Assembly: GCA_015227615.1 (NCBI GenBank)
Contig: JAALGZ010000021.1
Location: 186,001 to 250,000 of the forward strand
Direction of reading: 5' to 3'
DNA from: Labyrinthula sp. Ha
Lineage: Eukaryota > Sar > Bigyra > Labyrinthulida > Labyrinthulaceae
DNA: 64,000 nt
The notes under the pieces are model-generated. The model saw only the letters and a list, made by a program, of their open reading frames with translations. It was not told where the DNA came from and ran no database searches. A program made the translations under genes and the position numbers. Positions 33,101 to 43,737 of the stretch are shown piece after piece. Positions within the stretch are counted from its first letter, which is position 1; each line of letters opens with the position of its first letter.

Positions 33101-35178
33101 TTGCTTGCAGTTTGATGTAGAGAAAACTAGACTATTTTAAGAAATCATAAAGAAAAGAGAACTAATGATACATTTAATACTTTCATAAATTCATTTTAAG
33201 CAAAAGCTGAAGCATTTTCTTGTCAAAAGCGCGAGTTTTTGAAAAATTGAGCAAATCTTTATATTGTTATCAATTTTACTTAGTAAAAAAATTAAGGAAG
33301 GATAGGCTTTTAAGTTTTGTTGAGTCAGCGCCCCAAGTACGGTTTAGGTATGTCATAAGACATAGATCTCCACCTGTTCTAACAGATTTATTTCATTTTC
33401 TTCTCGGAGCCATGAGTTCTAAGCAATAAAATTTGGGTAATAGTCGTTATATCGATAACTCGATTGGATTAGACAATCTAGAAAGTGTTTTCCAACAGTA
33501 TAAAATGATACCCCTGAACAAGTTGTCTCAATTTGTGAATCTGCTTTGGCATAAAACTCCATTTCGTACTCTAGTGGGCCCAGCTGCTTCGTTGAGAGAT
33601 GTTATTATATTCCCCCCAAAGATCCGTTTGGGTTCTGTGAATGGTCTTTTTAGAATCAAGATCTTAGGCATAGGCTAGAGTTAATCGATTTCCAGGGAAC
33701 AAAACGCCGCTTCCTGGGGGTTATTCACGAAGAAAAATCAATGAACTACCTGGCAATTTTAGGTGTTATCAAAGCTAATATGCAGCTTACAAAGTTTTAA
33801 AATTTATTCCGCTGGTCTTAGTTGTTGTCTCTAATGATCTAAGTCCATGCTAGAATAAAAGACCAAAAGTCATGGCAGTTAAGTGTTAGAAACATAAACG
33901 TATGCTCCATATCTCTGGCCTAGTGCTCTAATAGCAGTAGCTATCCTCAACGAAACTGTAGATGTCATTGGTTTCTGTAGAAGCCTGTTTGTCTCCTAGT
34001 ACATGCAACCATTATACTCTTACCTTGTTCCTTTTCAGGTTTTCAGTCAAACTATTCGATTCGTTCCTCGTGGAAATAATTACTCTTACTGGTAATTAAC
34101 TTAATTTCTTAACCTTTAATTGATTATTTTGCTGTTCCTCATTCATGTCCGGTTATAAGATCACTTCTACTGTTGAATTGTGTTCAACTGGAGGAAAGAC
34201 GGGAATATTAGTTTCAAAAAAAGAATAAACATATTTTGCACTTGTAACAAGCATTTATTATTTGAGTTTATAAGTTTGCATGGTTCTCTAATGCATTCAC
34301 TTCCAAAGACAATTTGGTTAAGCGTCTTTAAGGTTCACTTAGGCAATTTTATCATAAATAAATTCAAGGTGATGCCGAAAAGAATCATTGCTTAAGCTGC
34401 AATATACATATTTACACAAAATGATGCTGTTTGTATCTAATTAATTTTTTTTTTGCTACGATTGACTCTTCATTCAAGGTCTACTGATTGGAATTGTGGC
34501 TCTGACATGCTTTTCTGGTTTAGAACACGAACCTCTTTGTACACCTGATCAATGTACAGAATATAACCCATATTCATTTATATATCTTCTGATACCAGAA
34601 AAAGAAAGGGAGCGCAAAAGTTCTATTTTTTTTGGTTGTTTGCAACATAATCATATATCTGTATAATCACATATTGTTATAAATAAGGACGTAGTTCTTT
34701 ATATAGATAATATCACTCTCATCAAGAAGGAATAAGCAGAATTACTTATTCTCTTGACCAAAGAATATTATTCCGAAGAAATGTTAGAATATTGTTTTTT
34801 TTTTCCCTTTTTTTTTTCTAATATTTCAGTCATAAAGGGAACATATTAAGAACATATATACAATATATTCTCAATAAAGCAATAATTTCATAAAACCAGA
34901 TATATATTATAATTTATAATATAATAAATACGTTAAAGATATTATTTATTAACGACGTAATATATATAATATATAATAATTTACCAACTGTTTCATATAT
35001 TAATAATATCGACTATTTTTAAGTACCCAAAATATGGGGACAAAAACGAGAACTGAAAGAATATCTAATAGTCAATTTAAAAATATGGAACGCTTTCGGA
35101 AAAACATAGAAAAAGCGATATTTCTACCGAAAAATCAAATTAAAACCAAACACTTAAAAAAGAGAAAAGAAAAGAAAT
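24158..35178. other. 11-kb gene desert
   Basis: No intact gene supported. A short minus-strand frame ending at 24154, overlapping the golgin-like ATG as ATGA, might be the end of a small upstream gene but has no ATG. Open frames at 27511-27768 and 27995-28180 have ordinary-looking composition but no motif. A stretch at 33021-33060 resembles a tRNA A-box region without a B-box. The last 300 bp, before the ADH gene, are extremely AT-rich. Confidence 0.5.
34860..35030. promoter_or_regulatory. Very AT-rich leader upstream of ADH
   Basis: Nearly pure A/T with many TATAAT-like words. It contains a short inverted repeat, CGTTAA (34931-34936) and TTAACG (34949-34954). A likely nucleosome-poor promoter for the ADH gene starting at 35179; inference from composition and position. 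Confidence 0.35.
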
Positions 35179-36387
35179 ATGTCAACTGTAGGAAAAACTA
35201 TTTTTTGCAAAGCAGCAGTATGCTGGAAATATGGAACTGATCTGGAGGTTGTGGATATTGAAGTAACACCTCCACAAGAGAATGAAGTGAGGATTAAAAT
35301 GGTTACAACTTCTTTATGCCATAGTGATGAAGCTCTAAGAGTTGGAAAACTTAAAGCTTTTGAGTTACCAATCATTTTGGGCCATGAAGGAGCAGGAGTT
35401 ATTGAATCTGTTGGAAAAGGGGTTAAAGGTTTCGCAGTAGGAGATACAGTACTTACTTGGTTCATGAACAACTGCTATGACTGTGAACGTTGTAACAACA
35501 AGGATTTAGACACAAATATTTGTCTTAAGACAGCTGTTCAAACACCTGGACTCTTGGTAGATACGGATTCCTTCAGAGCATACCACAAAAAGAAAGATGG
35601 AACAAAAGTTGGCTTGTATCAGTATTTTGCAGCTGGAACTTTTGCGGAATATACTGTGATGAATATCGGGTCCCTGGCGAAGATTAATCCAAAGGCGGAT
35701 TTGATCAGTACTGTACCGATTAGCTGCGGGTTTGGAACCGGTTACGGATCCAGTATCCAATGTGCAAAAGTGAGAGAAGGAAGTGTATGTGCCGTTTGGG
35801 GATTAGGCACTGTTGGATTAGCGTGTGTTGAAGGGTGCATCGCCCAGAAAGCCAGAAAGATTTATATTATAGATCTTAATCCAGCAAAGTTCACAACTGC
35901 ATTGAAATTTATTGAAAATTCTGTAAAGAGCCACAGAGTTCCAATGCCTGAAATAATTACTTTGAACCCGAAAGATGGAGATGTAGTGGAGGAGATCAAA
36001 AAGCAGCATCCAAGTGGAATTGAGTTTACATTTGACTGCATTGGTTTTCCAAAAGTGTTTGAATCGGCGTATGATGCTACCACTGACGGAGTAGGACAAA
36101 CTATTCTTGTAGGAGTTCCACCTAGTGATGAAAAACTTGCCTTCACTGGTTTACCTTTGCTTTATGGAAGAACCATTAAAGGTGCTATGTTTGGAGGGTG
36201 GAAAGCTGCAGAGATTATGCCAAAGTTGGTTGAAGACACACTTTCTGGAAGATTGGACGTGAAGAAATATGTTACCCACCAGTATGATTTCAACCAAACT
36301 AACTTGCTCACAGCTTTTGACTTGTTGCATAGAGGTGAAAGTTTGAGAACCGTTCTCAAGTTTGGCAAATCTACTCACCGTTTGTGA
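35179..36387 (+). CDS. Zinc-dependent alcohol dehydrogenase, class III-like
   Basis: Medium-chain NAD-dependent dehydrogenase, 402 residues, closest in pattern to class III ADH (S-hydroxymethyl-glutathione dehydrogenase, cytosolic). Catalytic zinc ligands C47, H69 (GHEGAG) and C183 are present; structural zinc ligands are C99, C102, C105 and C115, with two extra residues before the last Cys. The Rossmann motif GLGTVG is at 208-213 and D232 indicates NAD, not NADP. Class III landmarks include FAEYTV, CGFGTGYG and FGGWKAAEIMPKLV. It is about 27 residues longer than typical class III owing to insertions near 125-145 and 245-262. The arginine that marks glutathione-adduct binding (human R115) aligns with alanine (A119), so the substrate may differ. 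Intronless. Its stop abuts the stop of the convergent 152-aa gene. Confidence 0.9.
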   Translation: MSTVGKTIFCKAAVCWKYGTDLEVVDIEVTPPQENEVRIKMVTTSLCHSDEALRVGKLKAFELPIILGHEGAGVIESVGKGVKGFAVGDTVLTWFMNNCYDCERCNNKDLDTNICLKTAVQTPGLLVDTDSFRAYHKKKDGTKVGLYQYFAAGTFAEYTVMNIGSLAKINPKADLISTVPISCGFGTGYGSSIQCAKVREGSVCAVWGLGTVGLACVEGCIAQKARKIYIIDLNPAKFTTALKFIENSVKSHRVPMPEIITLNPKDGDVVEEIKKQHPSGIEFTFDCIGFPKVFESAYDATTDGVGQTILVGVPPSDEKLAFTGLPLLYGRTIKGAMFGGWKAAEIMPKLVEDTLSGRLDVKKYVTHQYDFNQTNLLTAFDLLHRGESLRTVLKFGKSTHRL

Positions 36388-36846
36388 CTAATATTTAACT
36401 AAGAGTGATGCTTTCTTAAAGCCTTCATTATGCCTGTTTTGGACAGTTGTATTCCTTTTTTTTATCCGTTTGTTAATATCTGTTAACGACACTTCGTTGA
36501 AGTTCAACGGAAACATTTTCTTCTTTGCTGAAGACAGTTTTGAGATTGGTATGAAATGATCAAACGAAAAATCCAGCGATTTATCAGGAGGCAGAGTAGA
36601 GGCTTGTGTAAATTGAATGTTTTCTTTGATTTCCTGTGTTAAATCTATGCATGAGGGCTCTTTTCTTTTCTTTCTCTTTGTTTTTAGTTTTATTGGAGGA
36701 GAGGTTTGAATACTCAATCCAGCGCGAGACTCATCAAACAAATTAATTAGACTTTTTACTTCGATAGATTCGGATTTTTGTATAATGTTTCCATTCTTCT
36801 TTACGACGCATTTCAACGAATTCAATTTTCTCTTTTTCAATTTCAT
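36388..36846 (-). CDS. Small basic protein, unidentified
   Basis: 152 residues, strongly basic, with several Lys/Arg clusters that resemble nuclear localisation signals (KLKTKRKKRKE near 53-63 and KRIKKRN near 126-132). A more ordered patch, SLDFSFDHFIPISKL, lies near residue 90-104. I recognise no domain. Reasons to believe it is real: an ATG start, a length well above background, composition like the neighbouring genes, and a snug position between ADH (stop codons touch) and PP2C (40 bp downstream of the PP2C stop on the same strand). The 40-bp gap suggests either overlapping transcription units or a dicistronic message. A nuclear or nucleolar role is a guess from charge. Confidence 0.6.
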   Translation of the reverse strand: MKLKKRKLNSLKCVVKKNGNIIQKSESIEVKSLINLFDESRAGLSIQTSPPIKLKTKRKKRKEPSCIDLTQEIKENIQFTQASTLPPDKSLDFSFDHFIPISKLSSAKKKMFPLNFNEVSLTDINKRIKKRNTTVQNRHNEGFKKASLLVKY

Positions 36847-36886
36847 TAACGAAAAAGGTCAAGAATATTTTGGGCAATCTAACATT

Positions 36887-37969
36887 TCACACATGAGATG
36901 ATGTGGAAACAGCAACAGGTTCAGTAAAACGTAAGTCAATTACGATTACTGTAACGTTATCCATAGTCCCTTTAACGTATGCATTCTTAGTCAACTTACC
37001 TGCAAGTTCATACCTAAACTCAAAGATAACGTAAAGTTTACGATGATGTTGCTGTGGAAGCTTCTGCAGCAACTTGTTCATTGGTATAAACATCCCAAAG
37101 TCCATCACTAAGTAAATTAAACAACAAAGTTTACCTTGCGAGTATTAGCCATTTATCTTCTGAATTTCTTGGATGCTCAAAAATATCAGGATCTGGAATA
37201 ACAAGGTGTTTTAGATCTTTGTCTCCAATTGCTCTACTTAATGCAAGTATCCCTTCAACTCGCCAAACTCCCCAGTGAATAATATTTCCACCTGCTTTTT
37301 CTATTCTCTTCTTTTCACTTGGAAAATCAGGTTTATGATCCACACTCAGAACTTTTACCTTGTTTACACCATTCTTTTCCTGTATCAAAACTGATCTTGA
37401 ATCACCAGTATTTGCAACAATTATCTTCTTCAATGAAACCAAACTGACTAAAGCAGTGGTTCCTACATCTAATCTTCGTGCTCTTGCTATGTTTAAAAAC
37501 CGTTTATCCAGCTCTAAAAACGTTGATGTTAATCTTTGGGTTAAATTTGAAGATGAAGAAGATGAAAATATTTCGGAGAAGTTGTTTATACAATATTCAG
37601 CTGCTTGAGAGCCTCCATGTCCATCAAATACTCCAAACAGTTTATGTTCTTTATCTATGTCTTGCAATACTAAGTGTCTGTCTTCCATGTAAGGTCTTCG
37701 ACCTAAATATATTCCAATTTGAAGCAAGATTTACCTTTGAGTTCTGCTATGGAATAAGTTGGGTGAGTGTTAATAGAAGGAAAGATTTTAAACTGGGGGT
37801 TGTTCGTAGAGTTTCGTTTTAGGAGAAAATAAAAAGGTGGAATAAGTTGAGAGAAAAATTTTATCGTTATGATGAATAAACATAACAGGAAGAGAAGTGA
37901 TAATGCATCTTGCTTTGCTAGAAACGAAAGGATGGAGGAATAGACAGAGTATAAAGAAGAAACCAGCAT
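36887..37969 (-). CDS. Membrane-anchored PP2C-family protein phosphatase, four exons
   Basis: A metal-dependent Ser/Thr phosphatase (PPM family) of 331 residues assembled from exons 37969-37735, 37702-37135, 37107-37042 and 37013-36887. The N-terminus holds one hydrophobic segment (about 22-40, LSLLFLLCLFIITI) that should anchor it in a membrane, as in PPM1L. The catalytic domain starts at GRRPYMEDRH (79-88) and has VFDGHGG (103-109), DVGTTALVS, ANTGDSRSV, RVEGILALSRAIGD, SDGLWD (268-273) and GTMDNVTVIV (305-314), so all metal-binding Asp residues are present. Each exon junction restores a conserved motif, which proves the introns. The domain is compact compared with the usual 280 or so residues, mostly through shortened loops near the C-terminus. 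The precise membrane and substrate are unknown. Confidence 0.9.
37014..37041 (-). other. 28-nt intron 3 of the PP2C gene
   Basis: Begins GTAAACTTTA and ends TGAGTTTAG. Splicing joins TCA-TC to G-TAT and leads into the KGTMDNVTVIV motif. The first nine bases equal those of intron 2. Confidence 0.85.
37108..37134 (-). other. 27-nt intron 2 of the PP2C gene
   Basis: Begins GTAAACTTTG and ends ATTTACTTAG. Splicing restores LILASDGLWD (GCA-AG joined to T-GAT). A multiple of three, but it carries an in-frame stop. Confidence 0.88.
37703..37734 (-). other. 32-nt intron 1 of the PP2C gene
   Basis: Begins GTAAATCTTG and ends ATATATTTAG. Splicing restores the conserved GRRPYMED motif (AAA-G joined to GT-CGA). 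Confidence 0.85.
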
Positions 37970-39032
37970 CTTATTGTTTTTGCTTTTTGTCTACTTGGTA
38001 TGTTGCAGATTGCATAAATTTTGGGTCAATTATAGAATGATGAAGGTTGAAAGTATTTAGTCCTAAACAGGATATTTGAAGATGAACACATACTTAAGAA
38101 TAAAATTCAAGAGTTTTAAATTGAATACTTAAAAAACCACATCTTTATAAATAAATACATAATTTTTATGATTACTTCGCTTCTAAAACAACCTAGATTT
38201 ATAATTAGTTTTTTTAACACGAACTAAAGGTGGAAGCTAGTAGACATTGTTGAATTTTGTGAGTTTGTGCCTTGATCAATATGTGAGAACAAGGGTGGTT
38301 TAGTTAGATATTGTTGTTTAAATAATTAAAATTTATGGTTTGTGATGAATTCTTCATTGAGTTTTTCCAAGATGGAAGAACTCTTAAATGAAGTTGGAGT
38401 GCTGCAATAGTATATATATTAATTGGTAGTGGCATCAATGGAGATTATTGTGAAGATATGAAATGATGATGAAACAGTCGATAAACTTAATAAAATATAA
38501 AGATTTCCAAACTAATTCTACATGTAAGTCGAGTGTAAATAATCTAGTGGTATATTTAGGAGATATAGAGCAGTTAGATGTCGTAGTCTGATTAGGGTCT
38601 TATTAATTAACCAGCGTTAGAATCAACAAGAATCACCCAACAAAGCCACAAAAAAGATCATTTTCTTTTGATAAAAATATATTGAACTAAAGGTTTACAT
38701 GATAACCTACAAGATCAATAGCTTAGGTTCTAATAAACCGATTGAAATAATCATGAAATAACCCTTTGAACCTTGTGACCTTTTGTATTTTCAGCATAGG
38801 ATTTGAAGAAAATTGAAATTAATTAGTAGCTAATGTATTTTCTTTGTACATCGAAGAAGTTTTTTTTCTCAATTCATTACAGTTTTCCAAAGAAATCCGA
38901 TGTACAACAATGATTAGCTATACAAACCTGTCCATTATTTGTTATTCACGCAAATTTACTTGAAACACTTATTAATACAACTGACATAGCTTGTGACAGA
39001 TTTTTTCTAAAGTGTGTAGTCTCTTTAATAAG

Positions 39033-39052
39033 TAAGAATTATTACCAGCTGC
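39033..39052 (+). repeat. Exact 20-bp dispersed repeat, copy 1
   Basis: TAAGAATTATTACCAGCTGC, identical to 43718-43737. The flanks on both sides differ. An exact 20-mer pair is not expected by chance in 64 kb of this composition. It ends in the palindrome CAGCTG. Confidence 0.6.
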
Positions 39053-41440
39053 AGGTACTATATGGTTATTATTAAGTAATATTTCTTTACTCTGAAATTA
39101 CTGGAAACATCGCGTTCAATGAGCTACAATGAACCCTTGGGTTTAGAAACTCAAAGTGTTCAAAATGACCAAATGTTTTATCGAGATGGTTAAAGTAGCT
39201 TACTCGGGAAATCTTGAGAATCAGTTACCCATGGGTGAGCTTGATATTAAAATTCTCCAGCTACGTACTACTCAGGGCTCTTATTTGACCCATGTAACTA
39301 GAAATTGGCAAATGTATTAACATTTCATAGTACTGGACCCGGCTAAATGCAAGAAAAAATAACAATAATTCTAATAACTAAACTTTCTTGCTGAAATTGT
39401 TTCTTAGCTCATGAACGGGATACTCTGCATTGTTTATGCGATATATTTTCATTGAATGGAAAAACCTAAAAATTATAGTTGCCTGAGCAGATTCGGAATA
39501 CATTGTACTATTTTCTCCATGTAAACTTTGTTCTCTACTACACCTTTCCTGAATTGAAAGACAAGAGCTCTGGGCAATAGCTAAGACATAAATAAATAAA
39601 AAATTGAAACTCCAATAAAGCACAGTTGAAGTATAGAAGACAGGATATCCCTACCTTGCGGAATAAACTTTCTACCTATCTTAAGTCGTAATGTCGGTTA
39701 TAGAGGTTTTCACTGTCCACTTATCCATGCAAACGTTCTTGTTCAGTTCTATCTTTAGATTTTATTAACAAGCATTTCATATAATTTATAGTTATTTCAC
39801 AGAAAATATATCTCTTTAAAATAGATTTAGCTGTTCAAAACGGCTGGTGTTATAACAAGGATAAGGTACATGATGAAACTCTGAATGTTGAATAAAATTA
39901 AGTTAATAACTAATTATTGTAGATGTAATATATCGTTTTCTGAATTAAGAAATAGCTGCTTTCAGTGGTTAAAAAACATTTATTTTCTATTATGAAAAAG
40001 CATTCGTAGATTAGTGTAAGAGCTGAATTTTATTTAGTATTATTGTAAATGTGTACACATATTCTCATCTGTGCCCCTTCCTAATGCTACGGGAAAGACA
40101 TCCTTCAAAAAGTGAGTTTAATTTTTTCTTCAAGTTATTTCTTTATTTATAGAGCAATACCTTGTATTTACGCTTGGATTTATTGTATTTGATACTGTAA
40201 CTTACTGGTAAGACATCTTCAGTTACGAATATTGATATCGAAAACACGTACCGTTTTCGTATTCTTAACTGTCACAGCCTAAACATATCTATCCCGTTTG
40301 CGATTAAATATATAATAATAAATGATGTACGCTTGGATTAACTGATTTTTTATTAATCATACTGTAGCTGGATCAGATATGCTACTGTGACTGAGAAAGG
40401 ATATTTGATGATAATGGTTTGATAAAGTTCTTAGCCATCGGTTCAGACACAGGATATGAACCCATTATTGAAGTTATCTAACTATATTTTTTTATTTTGT
40501 GACCTTTACTCATATATACGTTATTTTTCCTGAATAAAAAAGTTTGTATCACTAAAATTTACTAACTGTCTTAGATTATGATTATGCCAGGACATAACCT
40601 AGTCATACCGACCAGTATCGCGCAGTTTGACTATATAAATATACTACGAATTCAAAGAAAATATGTAACTGCTACTTTCGACAACATTTTAGATCTTAGC
40701 TCCCAAGTACGTCTTTTATTTGTATGGAAGACAGCCGTAGTATTGTTTCATATAATTATAACTACAGAGATATTAACTGGCCACAGACGTCGACAGTGTT
40801 TGTGATCTATCTAGGCGTTCATTAATCATATGTACCAAAATGTGGAGGCTTTGATTTAGGGTAGACTACAGAAAAATCGTGCTTCCTCTTAGCATACATG
40901 AAAAATTCTAGTTTCTGACAGCTATTGCTAGCATCATCCCTAATGCATTTTTAAATAATGAACAAATAAAAATATAACGTTAAGCCGATAGTAAGTCGTG
41001 GAATAAATAGATATGACGGGGACTGAAATTTCTAGATAAGAATTACTGCTTCACAGGTATCTTTAACAAAAAGAGGCGTGTCTATCAGACCCAAAATTTT
41101 GCATACGGGTTTTTCTTGGAATCATTTTCAGCTGGAAAATGACCAAACTGGGTCTCCAAAGATTTCAAAAGAACTGTTTTTAATACAGAAGCATCTAGGG
41201 ACTAAAACTGCCTCACTGTATATATAGTAGTAGATACATACTTCATCAGTTTTTTGCTTTAGCTCTTCGTGATTCAAAAAAGAAAACATAATCTATGGTT
41301 TATTGTGTTCTTGGCTCCTAAAACAATATGACACATGTTCAGTATTTTTTCTTTTATCTAGGCATTATATAAATTTGAAATGAATGCTTATATCTTGCGC
41401 AGTTTTTTTCTCCAGCAGGTGGGAATTGGATTGACTAAAA

Positions 41441-41640
41441 CTCATCATTAATTATATGATAATTTTTTCGATTCTGATTATCAATAATGGAAATGGGATA
41501 TTGGTTCTCATCGAATAATTCTTATCTTATTCTGATAATCAGTTGATTATCAAAAATCCTTCAAAGCATGTTCGTCAATATTAATGATCGTCAGCAAGAA
41601 AAATATGAGAAAAACTTATGGAAATATTGTAAGTAAAATA
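41441..41640 (+). repeat. Diverged AT-rich inverted-repeat element, copy 1
   Basis: Contains TGATAATCAGTTGATTATCA (41533-41552), a near-perfect 20-bp inverted repeat, preceded by a GATTCTGATTATCAATAATGG block and followed by a CAAGAAAAATATGAG block. The same order of blocks, with many substitutions, appears at 45521-45640 plus 45861-45960. Looks like an old small non-coding element; the class is unknown. Confidence 0.5.
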
Positions 41641-43717
41641 AATCTAACCCCTAGTCAGAGGGTATCTATAGCGGCACTTCCTACTAGTAAATATTCTCAG
41701 GGCTTAATAGATTGAAAGCGAAGTTGTGATACCGGAAGCAGGATATCCGATGGAAAATTTGAACCTCATTGAGGATTATGTCCCAAAACCCGGCTTCATT
41801 GCTTAAACGGCGCTTAATTAGCCTAGTCAGTATAGTGTCCAAATGTCAGGGTTGAATGCAGGAAGAGGATTTTTCTTTGAAATATATCTTTGCGTAACCC
41901 AGAGATCGGAAGCTGATGCCCAATAGTACATATATGAAAGAATTTCAGAGTGAAATACCTGAGACAGAACCCTGATTCTCTCAACTTTTTTTCATCTAGA
42001 CTAAGATCAAATTATTTTCACTTCTTGTAAAAAGAGTGAAAGTAAGTTTAACAATGTTCAAAATCTTTTTGAAGAGGAAATGTAGAATAAAAACCGTTTA
42101 GAACAGAACATTTGAGGTGGTACTTATAATTCATAGTAGGCTCGAAGGAGCAACGTGCGAATACGAATGAAAGTTTATAGATTTGTTTTACCAAAGATTA
42201 AATAGAAGATTGTACATAATTTATGAGGAATGTATTTTTTTTCTTGACATTAGTCATCCTGACTAGCAAATGACAGTCGTTTGCCCACATGAATGTTGAA
42301 CCAAACTTGTGGACATACCATGTTCAAATCCGAATAGAATACCAAGGTTTTTGGTGCCTTTTTTTGAGCAGAGAAGAAAATTTTCGGTAGTTTTTCTGAT
42401 TTAAAGTTGCTTAAAGTTTGAGACAACTTGATCTGTAATAAATTGATAGAATTAGAAATATAGTTGCTGTCCCCAAAATTGAAGCTATACAAGATTGCAT
42501 TACCATAGAGTTAATAACTTAAACAATCTGGCAACCAGCAAAATAAGGATTACAATCTAGAGGTAAATAGCTATTTTTTAACAATGAAGATTTTATCTAA
42601 TCTGAAAGAAATGATTTTAATTAAATATTTCATGCTAATCCTGAGTTTATTTCTCCAGTGAAGAGATATTTTGTTTGAATATATGAAATTTAACAATTGT
42701 TCCTACAGAGGATTTCTTTCACAAAGTGATGCTAAATATAATTTTGAAACAAGTGAACGAAATAAAATAACACAGAAATTACAGAGCTGATTGTTCAAGC
42801 AGTTGGATATGATAATAAAACATACGAGTAGTGGACTGATTTCTTGATGAACAATTCACATTTTCACACTGTTTGATCCAACTTTTTTTCGCTGTGTTGA
42901 GTAAATCGTATTATACCTTTTACGGTTTAATTAAAACAGCAACATTTTACAACTCATAATTATTATTCTGCTTTTAGATTTAATTTTGCAAGTTTGTGAC
43001 ATCTTTAATTTTTTAGGATACAAAAATGAATCGATGATTAAACTGTGGAGTCAGATCTTTTAGGCGTAAAGATAAAATCACAAACAAAAATCTATTCATT
43101 ATTTTGCTTTTAACTAGCTAAAATACTCACAGAAGAAGTAAAGGCTCATTTGGGTAGTTTTCTGAAGATATACTACACTATATATAGAAAAACTAATCAA
43201 AACGGTTTATGACTAATGGAGAGTATAGTATTCTGTGCAATAGATTATGAGAGTTTTTAATAATCGACTGCAAAATATCTTTTGTTGAATATTTTCTTGA
43301 AGTCTGCAATAGCTGTCAAGAAATTTTTTCATAAGAGCAGATGTCATGTTTAGAAGCGTGTATTTTTTAAAACTACTTGAATAGTCCTAAAAACAAAAGT
43401 GATTAACGAGTGCAGCTGAACAGATCTGAAATTCTGAAGGAACATGGAGTAGTAATTCTTTTTGACATTAAATTAACATATTTTTCTACTGGGATAGACA
43501 GTTAGTATTTATCTAATTGCAATATATATATATTACTTGTTTGCTATTTTACTAATTTTCAGCAGGGCAAAAACGATACTTTTACAAGAAAAGACACTTG
43601 AGCAGGCTTAGTATGGTTTTACTCTGTGACATATAATTTAATATTTGTCTTATCTAACTGCATACGCTAGATCTTTGGCCATTATTGTGACTTTTTTCCT
43701 GTTTGATAACTTGGTGT

Positions 43718-43737
43718 TAAGAATTATTACCAGCTGC
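43718..43737 (+). repeat. Exact 20-bp dispersed repeat, copy 2
   Basis: Identical to 39033-39052, same orientation, 4.7 kb away, unrelated flanks. It may be the last readable core of an older repeat. Confidence 0.6.

Noticed and set aside
35506-36378. Five minus-strand open frames inside the ADH gene
   Set aside because: They are antisense shadows of a conserved coding sequence and contain no domains.
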